Shown: positions 54,289-63,063 of the stretch, piece by piece
How positions within the stretch are numbered: position 1 is the stretch's first letter
How the letters are laid out: each line of letters starts with the position of its first letter
Made by a program: the position numbers and the translations under genes
Assembly (NCBI RefSeq): GCF_003003035.1
Contig: NZ_PVTS01000006.1
Span: forward strand, 124,001-188,000
DNA: 64,000 nt
Direction: 5' to 3'
Source of the DNA: Marinilabilia salmonicolor
GTDB lineage: Bacteria; Bacteroidota; Bacteroidia; Bacteroidales; Marinilabiliaceae
Notes under the pieces: model-generated
Told to the model about the DNA's origin: nothing
What the model saw: the letters and a program-made list of their open reading frames with translations, nothing else
The model's database searches: none

Positions 54289-54760
54289 AATTATGTATAA
54301 TCGGATGATAGGTTATATCCAGCACAACAGGATTTACGAGCCGCTGATAATTTTTGTAAGAGATCTGGATCAGCTCCGAGTGATTGCAGGCATTGAATGA
54401 AATGAATGGATCCTGTGTAAGTTCTGTGGATACAAACACATCCATATTGTAAAGATTCCCAAAGGGCGGCATTGCCCCTACTTCACAATCCGGAAAGTTG
54501 TCTTTGAATTCAGGCTCTGTGGCCAGTCTTACCTCTTTGGCTCCGGAAGCCTCCTTTAATGCTCTGGTATCCAGAGATCCGGATGCGGGAATAACAGCCA
54601 TACACAGTCGTCCGTCTATTTTTATCATAACGGTTTTGGCTATCTCCTTTCCTGAAATATGAGCATAGGCAGCTGTTTTTTGAGCAGTATAGGCGCGTGA
54701 GTGAATGATTCGCCGGTATTCGACCTGCTCTCTTTTCAAATATTCTTCCAAATGTGTCAT
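54287..54760 (-). CDS. YbaK/EbsC-type aminoacyl-tRNA deacylase domain protein
   Basis: This 157-residue single-domain protein is related to YbaK/ProX, which hydrolyse mischarged tRNAs. The family pattern is visible: HLEEYLKREQVEY, HSRAYTAQKTAA, GKEIAKTVMIKIDG, VIPASGSLD, VGAMPPFGN. The start is at MTHLEEYL because GGAGG stands 8 bases before it, a strong Shine-Dalgarno that is rare in this phylum; an upstream extension would add 40 unlikely residues. The stop codon overlaps repeat A8. The substrate tRNA is unknown. Confidence 0.85.
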   Translation of the reverse strand: MTHLEEYLKREQVEYRRIIHSRAYTAQKTAAYAHISGKEIAKTVMIKIDGRLCMAVIPASGSLDTRALKEASGAKEVRLATEPEFKDNFPDCEVGAMPPFGNLYNMDVFVSTELTQDPFISFNACNHSELIQISYKNYQRLVNPVVLDITYHPIIHN

Positions 54761-54831
54761 TGTTGGTCCTCCTTGTTGGTTTTGTTTAACTGAAGTTACA
54801 AAGGAATGAATGAGATGGCAAGACATTATTG

Positions 54832-54880
54832 GCTCGTAGGTCTTAGCTCTTAGCTCGTAGGTCAAGACCTCAATTCTCAT
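54832..54880. repeat. heptanucleotide tract (GCTCTTA type)
   Basis: Units GCTCGTA, GGTCTTA, GCTCTTA, GCTCGTA, GGTCAAG, ACCTCAA and TTCTCAT run in 7-nt phase up to 3 bases before the stop codon of the polymerase gene. Confidence 0.75.
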
Positions 54881-54883
54881 CCC

Positions 54884-57823
54884 TCACCTCCCTCCCCTTG
54901 GATCGGGCTGCAAGGGCAATGGGGCCATCTTGGCCACCTCTATGGAAGGCTGTCCAAACTCACTGACAATTTTCCCCAAAATAAGGTAAATACCATGCCC
55001 CTTAAATGGCCATCGCTTCAGTGTTTGAGGGAAATGAACCGTATCAAAGAACTCTCCGGCGGCATCAATAAATGTGGCAAAATGCATTATTTGTCTGTTC
55101 ACGGTTCGTACGTATTTGATGGTAACCAACTGGCCAACCATACGCACCTGCTTACCCACATGCTGTTCCAGATCCCCGGCTTTGAATTCGCCCCGGAATG
55201 AAGTCTGAAGCAGATCGAAAAGGGAACAACTGACAGGAAAACCCAGTAATTCAATCTCATCATAAGCATCTTCGATGTGTTTCTGCTCAAATTCCGGCAG
55301 CCGGTAATCGGGTGTCGCCGCATGAAAAAGTCGCTCTCCCTTTGTTTGCTTCCGTTCGCCGGCAAGCAACAAATGAGCTTCCCACAGCAATTCCGGCTTT
55401 GTTTTTCCGGTAAACCGCAACGCTCCCAGGCGTATCAAAAGAATCAATTGTTCCTTTGTTGTACCCGTTCGCCGGATAAAATCACCCAAATCATGATAAT
55501 TGCCTTTTCTGTTATGTTCTTCAACAATCCGGCGGGCTGTTTTCTGCTCCAGGTCCCGCACATGAACAAATCCCATAAAAATATCCTTCCCGGTAATGGC
55601 TGTAGCATATTGCCCCCGGTTGACACAGGGAAGATGAAGGACTCCGCCCCACCTGCGTGCCTCATTCACATACAACCAGGTATCGTAAAACCCGCCAAAA
55701 TTATTGATCACAGCTACCATAAACTCCAACGGGTAACGGGCTTTCAGATAGAGACTCTGAAAACTCTCCACTGCATACGATGCAGAGTGTGCCTTGGAAA
55801 AGGAATACCCTGCAAATGATTCAATCTGACGCCACACTTCAGCCGTCAGCGATTCGGGATATCCACGCTGCTTGCAATTCTCAAAAAACTTATCCACAAT
55901 GGCCTGAAATGCAGATCTGGAACGATACTTTCCGCTCATGGCACGACGCAGCACATCGGCATCTGCCAGATCCAGTCCGGCAAAATGGTGACACACTTTA
56001 ATGACATCTTCCTGATAGACCATCACGCCGTAAGTCTCTCCCAACTGCTCTTTCATCACCGGATGGGCATATTCAAAGTCATGGGGCTGATGGAAACGCC
56101 GGATGTATTCCCGCATCATCCCCGATCGGGCCACCCCCGGCCGGATAATCGAACTGGCCGCCACCAGCGTCAGATAATCATCGCACCGGAGTTTTTTCAG
56201 CAAGCCACGCATGGCAGGACTCTCGATGTAGAAACATCCGGTAGTCTCCCCACTGCGCAAAAGTTCTTTTACCTGTTCGTCCTGCTTAAACTCCTCCACA
56301 CGGTGCATATCAATTTTCTCACCTCTGTTTTCATGTACAATATCGATGCACTCACGAATGTGCCCAATTCCCCGTTGCGACAAAATATCAAACTTCTCGA
56401 ACCCGATATCCTCAGCGGTGTACATATCCCATTGAGTGGCCGGAAATCCCTTGGGTGGCAGATCCAGTGCGGTATAATCTGTTATAGGTCGATCAGAAAT
56501 CAAAATACCACCGGCATGAATGGAACGCACATTGGGAAAATCGGCCATCTGCCGGCCCATCTGCAAAATCCGCTGTTCGGGAGAGCCGGATACGAAACCG
56601 GCAGGCTGCACCACCAACCGGTCAATCTCCTCTTTGGGCAGTCCGTAAACTTTGCCAAGCTCACGAATGGCAGCTCTGGACTGAAATGTAGAAATAGCCC
56701 CCAGCAGCGCCGTATGTTTTTGACCATAACGCTTAAAAATATAGTTCTGCACCTCTTCACGCTCACGCCAGGAATAATCGATATCAAAATCGGGAGGTGA
56801 TGAGCGTTTAGGATTCAGAAAACGCTCAAAATAGAGGTTCAGCTCGATGGGATCCACATCCGTGATTTTCAAGCAATAAGCCACTACACTATTGGCTCCA
56901 CTCCCCCGTCCCACGTGATAAAACCCCCGTGCCAGCGAATAGCGGATTATGTCCCAGGTAATCAAAAAATAAGCCGAAAATCCCAGTTTGTTGATGATCT
57001 CCAGCTCCTTCTCCACTCGTTGCCGGGCTTCCGAATGAGCCAACCCGTATCGTTCTTTCAAACCATCCAGCGCCAACTGCCGCAACAGATGCTCGTCATC
57101 GCGGCGACTACCGGTATAAGTACGCTTGTTCTTTATTCCGGAAAAATCAAAATCAAAGGACAAGTTCCCCTTCAACTGCTCAGTGGTTTTGATGATTTCG
57201 GGATAATCCTGAAAAGCATCCATCAGTTTACCCTCCGGTACCATCCAGTCGTAGGCCGATGCCACATCGTCAGGGGTGATGCGGTCGAGCAGCGTATTGC
57301 GGTCGATGGCCCGCAGATGCCGGTGCAATTCCAGCCCCTTGCGATCGGCAAAAGTAACGGGCTGCCAGACAATCAAACGATCCTGATGATATCGCCATTT
57401 GGAGGTAAGCAACTGTCGCTGCTGAAAATGGCGGATTCCGACATATTCATGCTCCCGAAGTTGCGATGGCTCCCGCTCTCCCCAGGGCCACACCACCACC
57501 GCATGCTCAAACACAGGCGGCTCCGCCGGCAATGGCAGGTGCTGCAACCGGGAGTGACTCAGAAAACGATTCAACTCCCCAAAACCGTCAAAATCCAGGG
57601 CAATACCTGTGTACAACCATCGGTTATCGTTGCGAAACTCTATGCCTGCCAGAGCCGAGACCCCCTGTTCCCGGCAGGCTTTCACAAACTCAAACATCCC
57701 GGAGGTGTTGTTGATATCGGTAAAAACAAGCGTATCAATACCCTTAGCGGCAGCCTGTGCTGCCAGCTCTTCGGGCGAAAGTGTCCCGAACCTGAGACTA
57801 TAGTATGATTTTGCAGTTATCAA
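54884..57823 (-). CDS. DnaE-type DNA polymerase III alpha subunit, short form
   Basis: This 979-residue C-family polymerase has an N-terminal PHP domain (SYYSLRFGTLS, FTDINNTSG, AGIEF), a palm with catalytic PDFDIDY, GRGSGANSVVAYCL, and the HHH/OB-like C-terminal part (GQLVTIKYVR). It is shorter than replicative DnaE (about 1150). The gene is paired with dinB (399 bases apart, same strand), like the DnaE2 and Y-family pairs used in lesion bypass. The start codon is TTG directly after an in-frame TAA. Several ligands expected in an active PHP nuclease are replaced (for example TDIN), as in error-prone DnaE2 (inference). Confidence 0.88.
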   Translation of the reverse strand: MITAKSYYSLRFGTLSPEELAAQAAAKGIDTLVFTDINNTSGMFEFVKACREQGVSALAGIEFRNDNRWLYTGIALDFDGFGELNRFLSHSRLQHLPLPAEPPVFEHAVVVWPWGEREPSQLREHEYVGIRHFQQRQLLTSKWRYHQDRLIVWQPVTFADRKGLELHRHLRAIDRNTLLDRITPDDVASAYDWMVPEGKLMDAFQDYPEIIKTTEQLKGNLSFDFDFSGIKNKRTYTGSRRDDEHLLRQLALDGLKERYGLAHSEARQRVEKELEIINKLGFSAYFLITWDIIRYSLARGFYHVGRGSGANSVVAYCLKITDVDPIELNLYFERFLNPKRSSPPDFDIDYSWREREEVQNYIFKRYGQKHTALLGAISTFQSRAAIRELGKVYGLPKEEIDRLVVQPAGFVSGSPEQRILQMGRQMADFPNVRSIHAGGILISDRPITDYTALDLPPKGFPATQWDMYTAEDIGFEKFDILSQRGIGHIRECIDIVHENRGEKIDMHRVEEFKQDEQVKELLRSGETTGCFYIESPAMRGLLKKLRCDDYLTLVAASSIIRPGVARSGMMREYIRRFHQPHDFEYAHPVMKEQLGETYGVMVYQEDVIKVCHHFAGLDLADADVLRRAMSGKYRSRSAFQAIVDKFFENCKQRGYPESLTAEVWRQIESFAGYSFSKAHSASYAVESFQSLYLKARYPLEFMVAVINNFGGFYDTWLYVNEARRWGGVLHLPCVNRGQYATAITGKDIFMGFVHVRDLEQKTARRIVEEHNRKGNYHDLGDFIRRTGTTKEQLILLIRLGALRFTGKTKPELLWEAHLLLAGERKQTKGERLFHAATPDYRLPEFEQKHIEDAYDEIELLGFPVSCSLFDLLQTSFRGEFKAGDLEQHVGKQVRMVGQLVTIKYVRTVNRQIMHFATFIDAAGEFFDTVHFPQTLKRWPFKGHGIYLILGKIVSEFGQPSIEVAKMAPLPLQPDPRGGR

Positions 57824-57922
57824 TTATCGTGTTTCTTGTTGAGATTTTCTTGTTCCTCCTTCTTTTCCGAACGAGAAAACTTAAACTACCTTATACATAA
57901 AACAATATAGCAGGGAATACGG

Positions 57923-58117
57923 AAACAGGCTGAAAGCCTGAGAGCAACAGCCCTGGGCAACGCCCTGGGGTTGCAATTCCCCTCCCAACCCCGCGGTTTA
58001 TTGGTCGCGTCGCGACCAATAAACCGCGGGTAGAGAGGTATTAAAATTTTCCTGGGGCGTTGCCCCAGGCTATTGCTTAAAGACCTTCGGCCTTTTAAAA
58101 ACACAACAATATTATTG
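57923..58117. repeat. family D repeat, copy D4, with 20-bp perfect hairpin (in gap 57824-58222)
   Basis: This is the fullest copy. It begins ACAGGCTGAAAGCCTGAGAG, has a central hairpin with arms 57990-58009 and 58011-58030 (CGCGGTTTATTGGTCGCG and its complement), and closes with GGGGCGTTGCCCCAGG, AAAGACCTTCGGCCTTT and AAACACAACAATATT. It separates dinB from the polymerase gene. A family F motif (GCCAAACTATCGCCCCGCC) follows at 58120-58138. Confidence 0.85.
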
Positions 58118-58222
58118 CTGCCAAACTATCGCCCCGCCAGGGCTGACCCACCATGAAAAGGAAAAATAGAACTATAAAAAGTCAGCCTCAGCTCTTTGCT
58201 CCATTCACCTCGCTCCATGCCC

Positions 58223-59365
58223 CTACACCGCTCTTCCCACAGCGCCTGCCCCATACCTGTGTCGCACATAATCCAGCGCCCGGTACAACTGCACCTGACG
58301 GGGTGTATCCTCAAACAGATCAAGTTGAGGGGCCCCACTCACCAGGTGTGAGAGCTTCACTCCTATAAGGCGTATCATCACACGGCGCGTATAGAGACGC
58401 GTCAACAACTCCTTGGCAATGGGAATAAGCAAATGGTCGAAGGATGTGTAAGGAACTGTTTTTTGAAGCGTGCGGGTATCAAAATCGCTATACTTAATCT
58501 TGACTGTGATACACCCGGTCAATTTCTCCCCGGCGCGCAACTGATAGGCCAGCTTTTCAGTCATTTTAACCACCAGCCCCATCAACATCTTCATATCTCC
58601 GGTATCCTGCTCAAAGGTGCGCTCACTGCTAATGGATTTCCTCTCCGTGTAAGGCTCCACCGGTGAAAGATCTATGCCATTGGCCCGTCGCCAGAGTTCC
58701 AGCCCGTTCTTCCCCATAGCATGATGCAGCATCTCGGGAGGCATGCGTCCCAGCGTTTCAATACGCTCAATGCCCATCGATCGGAGTAACTTGTAGGTGG
58801 CAGGCCCGATCATCGGTATTTTACTGATGGATAGTGGCCACAAAAAGGGTTTTACCTCTTCAAAAAGCACCTGTTTCTCCCCGTTCGGCTTGGCCTCACC
58901 TGTGGCAATTTTCGAGACGGTTTTGTTTACCGACAATCCGAAAGAAATGGGTAAGCCCGTCTCCCGGATGATCTTGTTGCGCAATTCATGACTCCATTTC
59001 AGACAGCCGTAAAAACGATCCATCCCCGTAAGGTCGAGGTAGTGCTCATCAATAGATGCTTTCTCGTACAGGGGTGCCGACTCATCAATGATCTGTGTCA
59101 CCATACGTGAGTAACGGCTGTATTCATCCATGTCGCCACGCACATAAAAGGCATGGGGACAAAGACGACGGGCCAGCTTCATGGGCATGGCGGAATGCAC
59201 TCCAAACTGCCGGGCCTCATAACTACAGGCTGCCACCACTCCCCGGTCGCTCATCCCCCCCACAATTACCGGCACCCCGTTAAGACGACTGTTCATCAAC
59301 CGCTCCACCGATACAAAAAATGAGTCCAGGTCAAAATGTACAACATGCCGATTATCAGTCTTCAT
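58223..59365 (-). CDS. dinB: DNA polymerase IV
   Basis: This 380-residue Y-family polymerase has catalytic motifs HFDLDSFFVSVE near the start and SIDEHYLDLTG around residue 105. It also carries GLSVNKTVSKIATGEAKP and the little-finger region after 240. It should perform translesion synthesis with the DnaE-type polymerase encoded next on the strand. There is no C-terminal beta-clamp motif of the standard type clearly visible. Expected SOS-box sequences were not found upstream. Confidence 0.93.
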   Translation of the reverse strand: MKTDNRHVVHFDLDSFFVSVERLMNSRLNGVPVIVGGMSDRGVVAACSYEARQFGVHSAMPMKLARRLCPHAFYVRGDMDEYSRYSRMVTQIIDESAPLYEKASIDEHYLDLTGMDRFYGCLKWSHELRNKIIRETGLPISFGLSVNKTVSKIATGEAKPNGEKQVLFEEVKPFLWPLSISKIPMIGPATYKLLRSMGIERIETLGRMPPEMLHHAMGKNGLELWRRANGIDLSPVEPYTERKSISSERTFEQDTGDMKMLMGLVVKMTEKLAYQLRAGEKLTGCITVKIKYSDFDTRTLQKTVPYTSFDHLLIPIAKELLTRLYTRRVMIRLIGVKLSHLVSGAPQLDLFEDTPRQVQLYRALDYVRHRYGAGAVGRAV

Positions 59366-59474
59366 TGATTCTTTTTGATTATTTATTAATCTTTTAGTCG
59401 ATTACAATTTAAGCATCAAAAGGAAGATATGAAAGGAAAAAGAGGGATTTATTAAGTGAACAGAGAGAAAGAAT

Positions 59475-59516
59475 GAGGCTGGAGGCTGGAGGTTAGAGGT
59501 TGGAGGCTGGCAGTTA
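59475..59516. repeat. heptanucleotide tract (GAGGCTG type)
   Basis: Six units GAGGCTG, GAGGCTG, GAGGTTA, GAGGTTG, GAGGCTG, GCAGTTA lie between dinB and the R repeats. This is the one tract not next to a stop codon. Confidence 0.75.
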
Positions 59517-59545
59517 GAGAAGGGAGGCCATTTCAGGAATGTTCG

Positions 59546-60167
59546 TTGGCCCCCTCCGGGGACCCGGATTGCTCACGTTCAGGCTACCCCGGGATGCCCC
59601 CGGGGTTACTCATATTTGCCCCCTCCGGGGACGTAATCCATAACTAAGACAAACTCTTTAAAAGAAGTGAAAAACATATGGTATAATGGTGTCTATTTGT
59701 TGCATTGTAAATCTCACGTCCCTGAAAGGGGCAAATTTGAATCGAAGATCGACGATAGTCAATAACCCCGGGCCAGGAAGGCAAAGCCGGAATGAGCCCG
59801 GGGTTAATCGACCGACACCACATGGTCTCTGAAAGAGGCCAACAATAACTAAAACAGCGAACAATCCCGATTAAAACACCTCTCCTCATGTCCCTGAAAG
59901 GGGCAAATTTGAATCGAAGATCGACGATAGTCAATAACCCCGGGCCAGGAAGGCAAAGCCGAAATGAGCCCGGGTTAATCGACCGACACCACACGGTCTC
60001 TGAAAGAGGCCAACAATAACTGAAAGAAAGAGAACAATCCCGGTAAAAACACCTCTCCTCACGTCCCTGAAAGGGGCAAATTTGAATAACCCCGGGCCAT
60101 GAAGGCAAAGCCGGAATGAGCCCGGGGCTTGAGCAATGGCATTACACGGTCCCCGAAGGGGGCCAAC
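59546..60167. repeat. family R repeats: leader L1 and tandem units R1-R3
   Basis: Leader L1 (59546-59632) has two TT-x-GCCCCCTCCGGGGAC-type palindromes around CCCCGGGATGCCCCCGGGG. Three units start near 59717, 59889 and 60061, about 170 bases apart. Each has GTCCCTGAAAGGGGC, the string ATCGAAGATCGACGATAGT (absent from R3), a CCCCGGG...CCCGGGG stem, and GGTCTCTGAAAGAGGCCAAC or a variant. R3 ends 3 bases from the transposase stop codon. Confidence 0.88.
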
Positions 60168-60169
60168 TA

Positions 60170-60622
60170 CTAATCATTCAGAAAATACCGATAATCAATA
60201 TCTACCCCACTTTCAATAAGAAGTCGCTCATACTCCGCCCTGAAGGTCTCCTTTTTATGATGAGACTGCTGATTTTTAATATATTCTATTATGCCATCCT
60301 TATCTTGATATCCACAGGTAAGTGCGCAGTATCCAACTCCCCAGCCGTTAAAAAGTGGAAAGCCCCCCTGGTCCTTAATCCAACTGGAAGAAGCTGTTTT
60401 TATATCTCGAACAAAATCGGCAAGAGCAATGGAGAGATGTAAATCTGTCAACAAATGAATATGATCTTCAACACCATTGATCCGGTATAAATGAGATTGT
60501 TTCTCTTTCACAATTCCCCATATATATCCGAATAGTGAAGAACGGCCATCTTCAAATAATACCCGCTGACTATTCTTGGTGCGAAAAACAAGATGATAAT
60601 AGATTTGACGATAACTGGACAT
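60170..60622 (-). CDS. IS200-like (Y1 HUH) transposase, RAYT type
   Basis: This 150-residue single-strand DNA transposase has the HUH pair H54-I-H56 in VEDHIHLL and the nucleophile Y114 in EYIKNQQSHHKK. The N-terminal YRQIYYHLVFRTKNSQR is typical of IS200/RAYT proteins. It cuts and joins DNA through a 5'-phosphotyrosine. There is no TnpB and no intact IS end; instead the gene sits between arrays of REP-like palindromes of family R, as expected of a domesticated RAYT. The frame is intact. Confidence 0.93.
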   Translation of the reverse strand: MSSYRQIYYHLVFRTKNSQRVLFEDGRSSLFGYIWGIVKEKQSHLYRINGVEDHIHLLTDLHLSIALADFVRDIKTASSSWIKDQGGFPLFNGWGVGYCALTCGYQDKDGIIEYIKNQQSHHKKETFRAEYERLLIESGVDIDYRYFLND

Positions 60623-60687
60623 AGGAATAAGATTAAGTTAATTTCTAAGGTTATCTTAAAGATAGTAATTTCTAATGACTTAATTTG

Positions 60688-61020
60688 TTGGCCCCCTCCG
60701 GGGACCCGGGTTCTTGTAGTCATGCACACCCCGGGATTCCCCCGGGGTTACTCATATTGGCCCCCTCCGGGGACGTAATCCATAACTAAGGCAAACCCTT
60801 TAAACAAAGTGAAAACAAACTTTGTAAAAAAGCATCCATCTGTTGTATTGTAAACCTCACGTCCCTGAAAGGGACAAACATGAATCGAAGATCGACGATA
60901 GTCAATAACCCCGGGCCATAAAGGCATCGCCGGAATGAGCCCGGGGTTTATCGACCGACACCACACGGTCTCTGAAAGAGGCCAACAATAACCGGAAGAA
61001 AGAGAACAATCCCGGGAAAA
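60688..61020. repeat. family R repeats upstream of the transposase: L2 and R4
   Basis: L2 (60688-60775) and R4 (60859-60986) repeat the L1-R1 block of 59546-59878 in direct orientation over about 330 bp, so the transposase gene lies between two direct copies. The string GACGTAATCCATAACTAAG is shared exactly. Confidence 0.88.
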
Positions 61021-61049
61021 ACACAACAACCAAATCTCTTTCTGTCACC

Positions 61050-61282
61050 CCTCCGGGGCTTCATCTTTTATATTGTTACATTCTCTACCATACTGTCGCC
61101 CCGCTGGGGCTGGAGCAAATACATCGATAATTGCGGATGTTTTCAGGAGGAATCTCCTTACCAAAGAAAATAAACAGCTCACATCATTTTTTCCTGACTG
61201 AATGTTACAGCCCCGGATGGGGCGGCAGTTTGGCAGATAGATTGTTCAAGTTAAACGAAATAAGCCCCGGATGGGGCGACAC
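61050..61282. repeat. family F GCCCCGG-x-GGGGCG repeats
   Basis: Four short palindromes of the form AGCCCCGGATGGGGCGACA or its inverse occur near 61052, 61097, 61210 and 61264; one is linked to GGCAGTTTGGCAG. A related motif is at 58120-58138. No gene is seen in 60987-61424. Confidence 0.65.
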
Positions 61283-61424
61283 GTACAAAACATTTTTCCC
61301 CTGATACAAGTTTGATTGACCGAATCAAAAACATTTTTCCTCAATATTAGCCTCAGCCTCAGGGCTCAACCTCTTCCATCCTCTACCGCCCCGGCCAGAA
61401 AGAAAATCCCGGAAGCCTCCCACA

Positions 61425-61458
61425 CAAAAAAAGGGACAGCGCCCGAAAGCACTGCCCC
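61425..61458 (-). terminator. intrinsic terminator of the susCD operon
   Basis: On the minus strand GGGGCAGTGC pairs with GGGACAGCGC-side bases (wobble included) around a CTTTCG loop and is followed by seven or more T. It lies 48 bases after the susD stop codon. Confidence 0.8.
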
Positions 61459-61505
61459 TCACAAAAACTATTACGGGAAATAATAGCCAGATTAAAAATC
61501 TTTGC

Positions 61506-63044
61506 TTATTCCATCCACCACATGGGCGTATCCATAGCATCGCCTCCCATATTAAATATAGCTTCATCCAAGTTAAATGAGTTTACACTCGCCTCATTTA
61601 AAAGGTAACTCACTCTGGCGGGTAAGTCAGTACTCAAATCAACAATCGGATCAAAAGTAAATTCCTGTTCAAGAGTTTCAAGTTGATCCTCATCATTATA
61701 GAACTGAGTAGTCACAGTATAAGTCTCATTTGGTTTTATCAACGTTGTTGGATATCCGGTGCGACGAAGATCGGTCCATGCTTCATAAGGTTGCATATAT
61801 AAGGCAATGTATTTCTGTGTCATCACATTTTCTTCGGAAGCCGGAGGAAGATTATCCAGATAAGACTGTATATCAGTCCCGTCAACTCCCCACTTTCTCA
61901 TAGAAGCTTCAACTCCCTGTTCATACCAGGTTTGATCCCACCCGTTAAGTTCACTCATGATAAAGCATACTTCTGAATACTCCATATATACTTCTCCATA
62001 AGTAGATGAAAGAACTTTATCACCAGGAAGAGATTCATGAACATAGGTTCTGACAGGACCGTTTCCACTTGCCAAAGGTACACCATAATAAAACCCATCT
62101 CCATTGGGAGCAACATAGATTGGCAAACGAGGATCTTCCATACCAAACGGACCACGATTACCTTTTAATAGTTCCACGAAAGAATAAGAAGGTGCAAAGT
62201 CGGTTCGATTTTCAACATAGAAAGCCCGATACATCGGGGCCCCATTCAATGCAGAATTTTCAAAGTTAATTACAGCATTATCCCCGTTTGACTCAAAAAC
62301 ACCGGCATCAAGAGCCCCGGTAATGTGCTCATTAGCCAGAGTCGGGTTAGCACTCTTTATCCGGTTAGCAATTCTTAGTCTAAGAGAATTGGCAAATTTT
62401 TTCCATTGAACAGCATCGCCGCTAAAAAGATTATCTCCGCCAATCATATTTGCATTTTCAATAATCATTGCCTGAGCCTCGTCCAACTCTTTCAGTAAAT
62501 CGGCATAAATATCAGCCTGACGGGCATAAGAAGGAGAAAGTACATCAGCATCACCTTGCAATGCCGTGAAATCACCATTTCCGGCACCATAAGAATAATA
62601 AGGAATATCCCCCCAAACATTAGTTGCAAGCTGAAAAATATATGCAAGCATTATTCTTGAAGCGGCAATTTGATTGTCGTTAGGTGCGTCAAGCGCAGCA
62701 TCAACTTTAAGTTCAGGATCGGTATTTATATCAATAATCGATTTTAGATCACGTGCATTACCATAAATATCATCCCATCCGGCTTTATTTACAGTTTCAC
62801 GATACTGAAAACGATCTTCTTCGGTATAGTTAACCTGATTCCAGTATTGCACCCAGAGGAGTGCCATACGTCCCGAGAACCATTCATCACGGGTATCATT
62901 CATAAGCTGCTTCTGAACGCGGCTCATCAATCCGGCAGTAGGAGGCACTTCCGGTTCATTGGGGTTCTCAATGTAATCAACTTCACAAGCCGAAAACAAA
63001 AAAGCTCCCAATACTAAGAATGTTATATATTTTGAAATTCTCAT
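61506..63044 (-). CDS. SusD/RagB-family nutrient-binding outer-membrane lipoprotein
   Basis: This 512-residue lipoprotein has lipobox FSAC (Cys20). Helical TPR-like segments start with LMSRVQKQLMNDTR, and the fold is characteristic of the SusD-like-2 group (ASRIMLAYIFQLATNVWGDIPY, KKFANSLRLRIANRI, YIALYMQPYEAWTDLRRTGYP). It binds a glycan or peptide at the cell surface and closes over its SusC channel. It starts 19 bases after susC and is followed by a terminator. The substrate is not readable; no glycoside hydrolase gene is adjacent. Confidence 0.92.
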   Translation of the reverse strand: MRISKYITFLVLGAFLFSACEVDYIENPNEPEVPPTAGLMSRVQKQLMNDTRDEWFSGRMALLWVQYWNQVNYTEEDRFQYRETVNKAGWDDIYGNARDLKSIIDINTDPELKVDAALDAPNDNQIAASRIMLAYIFQLATNVWGDIPYYSYGAGNGDFTALQGDADVLSPSYARQADIYADLLKELDEAQAMIIENANMIGGDNLFSGDAVQWKKFANSLRLRIANRIKSANPTLANEHITGALDAGVFESNGDNAVINFENSALNGAPMYRAFYVENRTDFAPSYSFVELLKGNRGPFGMEDPRLPIYVAPNGDGFYYGVPLASGNGPVRTYVHESLPGDKVLSSTYGEVYMEYSEVCFIMSELNGWDQTWYEQGVEASMRKWGVDGTDIQSYLDNLPPASEENVMTQKYIALYMQPYEAWTDLRRTGYPTTLIKPNETYTVTTQFYNDEDQLETLEQEFTFDPIVDLSTDLPARVSYLLNEASVNSFNLDEAIFNMGGDAMDTPMWWME

Positions 63045-63063
63045 AATTTACTTCTTTTAATGT

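Noticed and set aside
54761-54880. 40-residue extension of the YbaK-type protein
   Set aside because: The internal ATG has a strong GGAGG at the right distance and gives the usual family length; the extension includes heptamer-tract sequence.
59644-60108. Open frame of 154 codons on the minus strand
   Set aside because: It is entirely made of R repeat units and encodes internally repeated, low-complexity sequence.
59717-60167. Regularly spaced repeats that might be a CRISPR array
   Set aside because: Units are about 170 bases apart, the whole unit is conserved rather than alternating with unique spacers, and no cas gene is near. They are REP-like units of the transposase.
60170-60622. Intact IS200 insertion sequence
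   Set aside because: The gene is flanked by duplicated REP arrays rather than simple IS200 ends, which fits a RAYT better.
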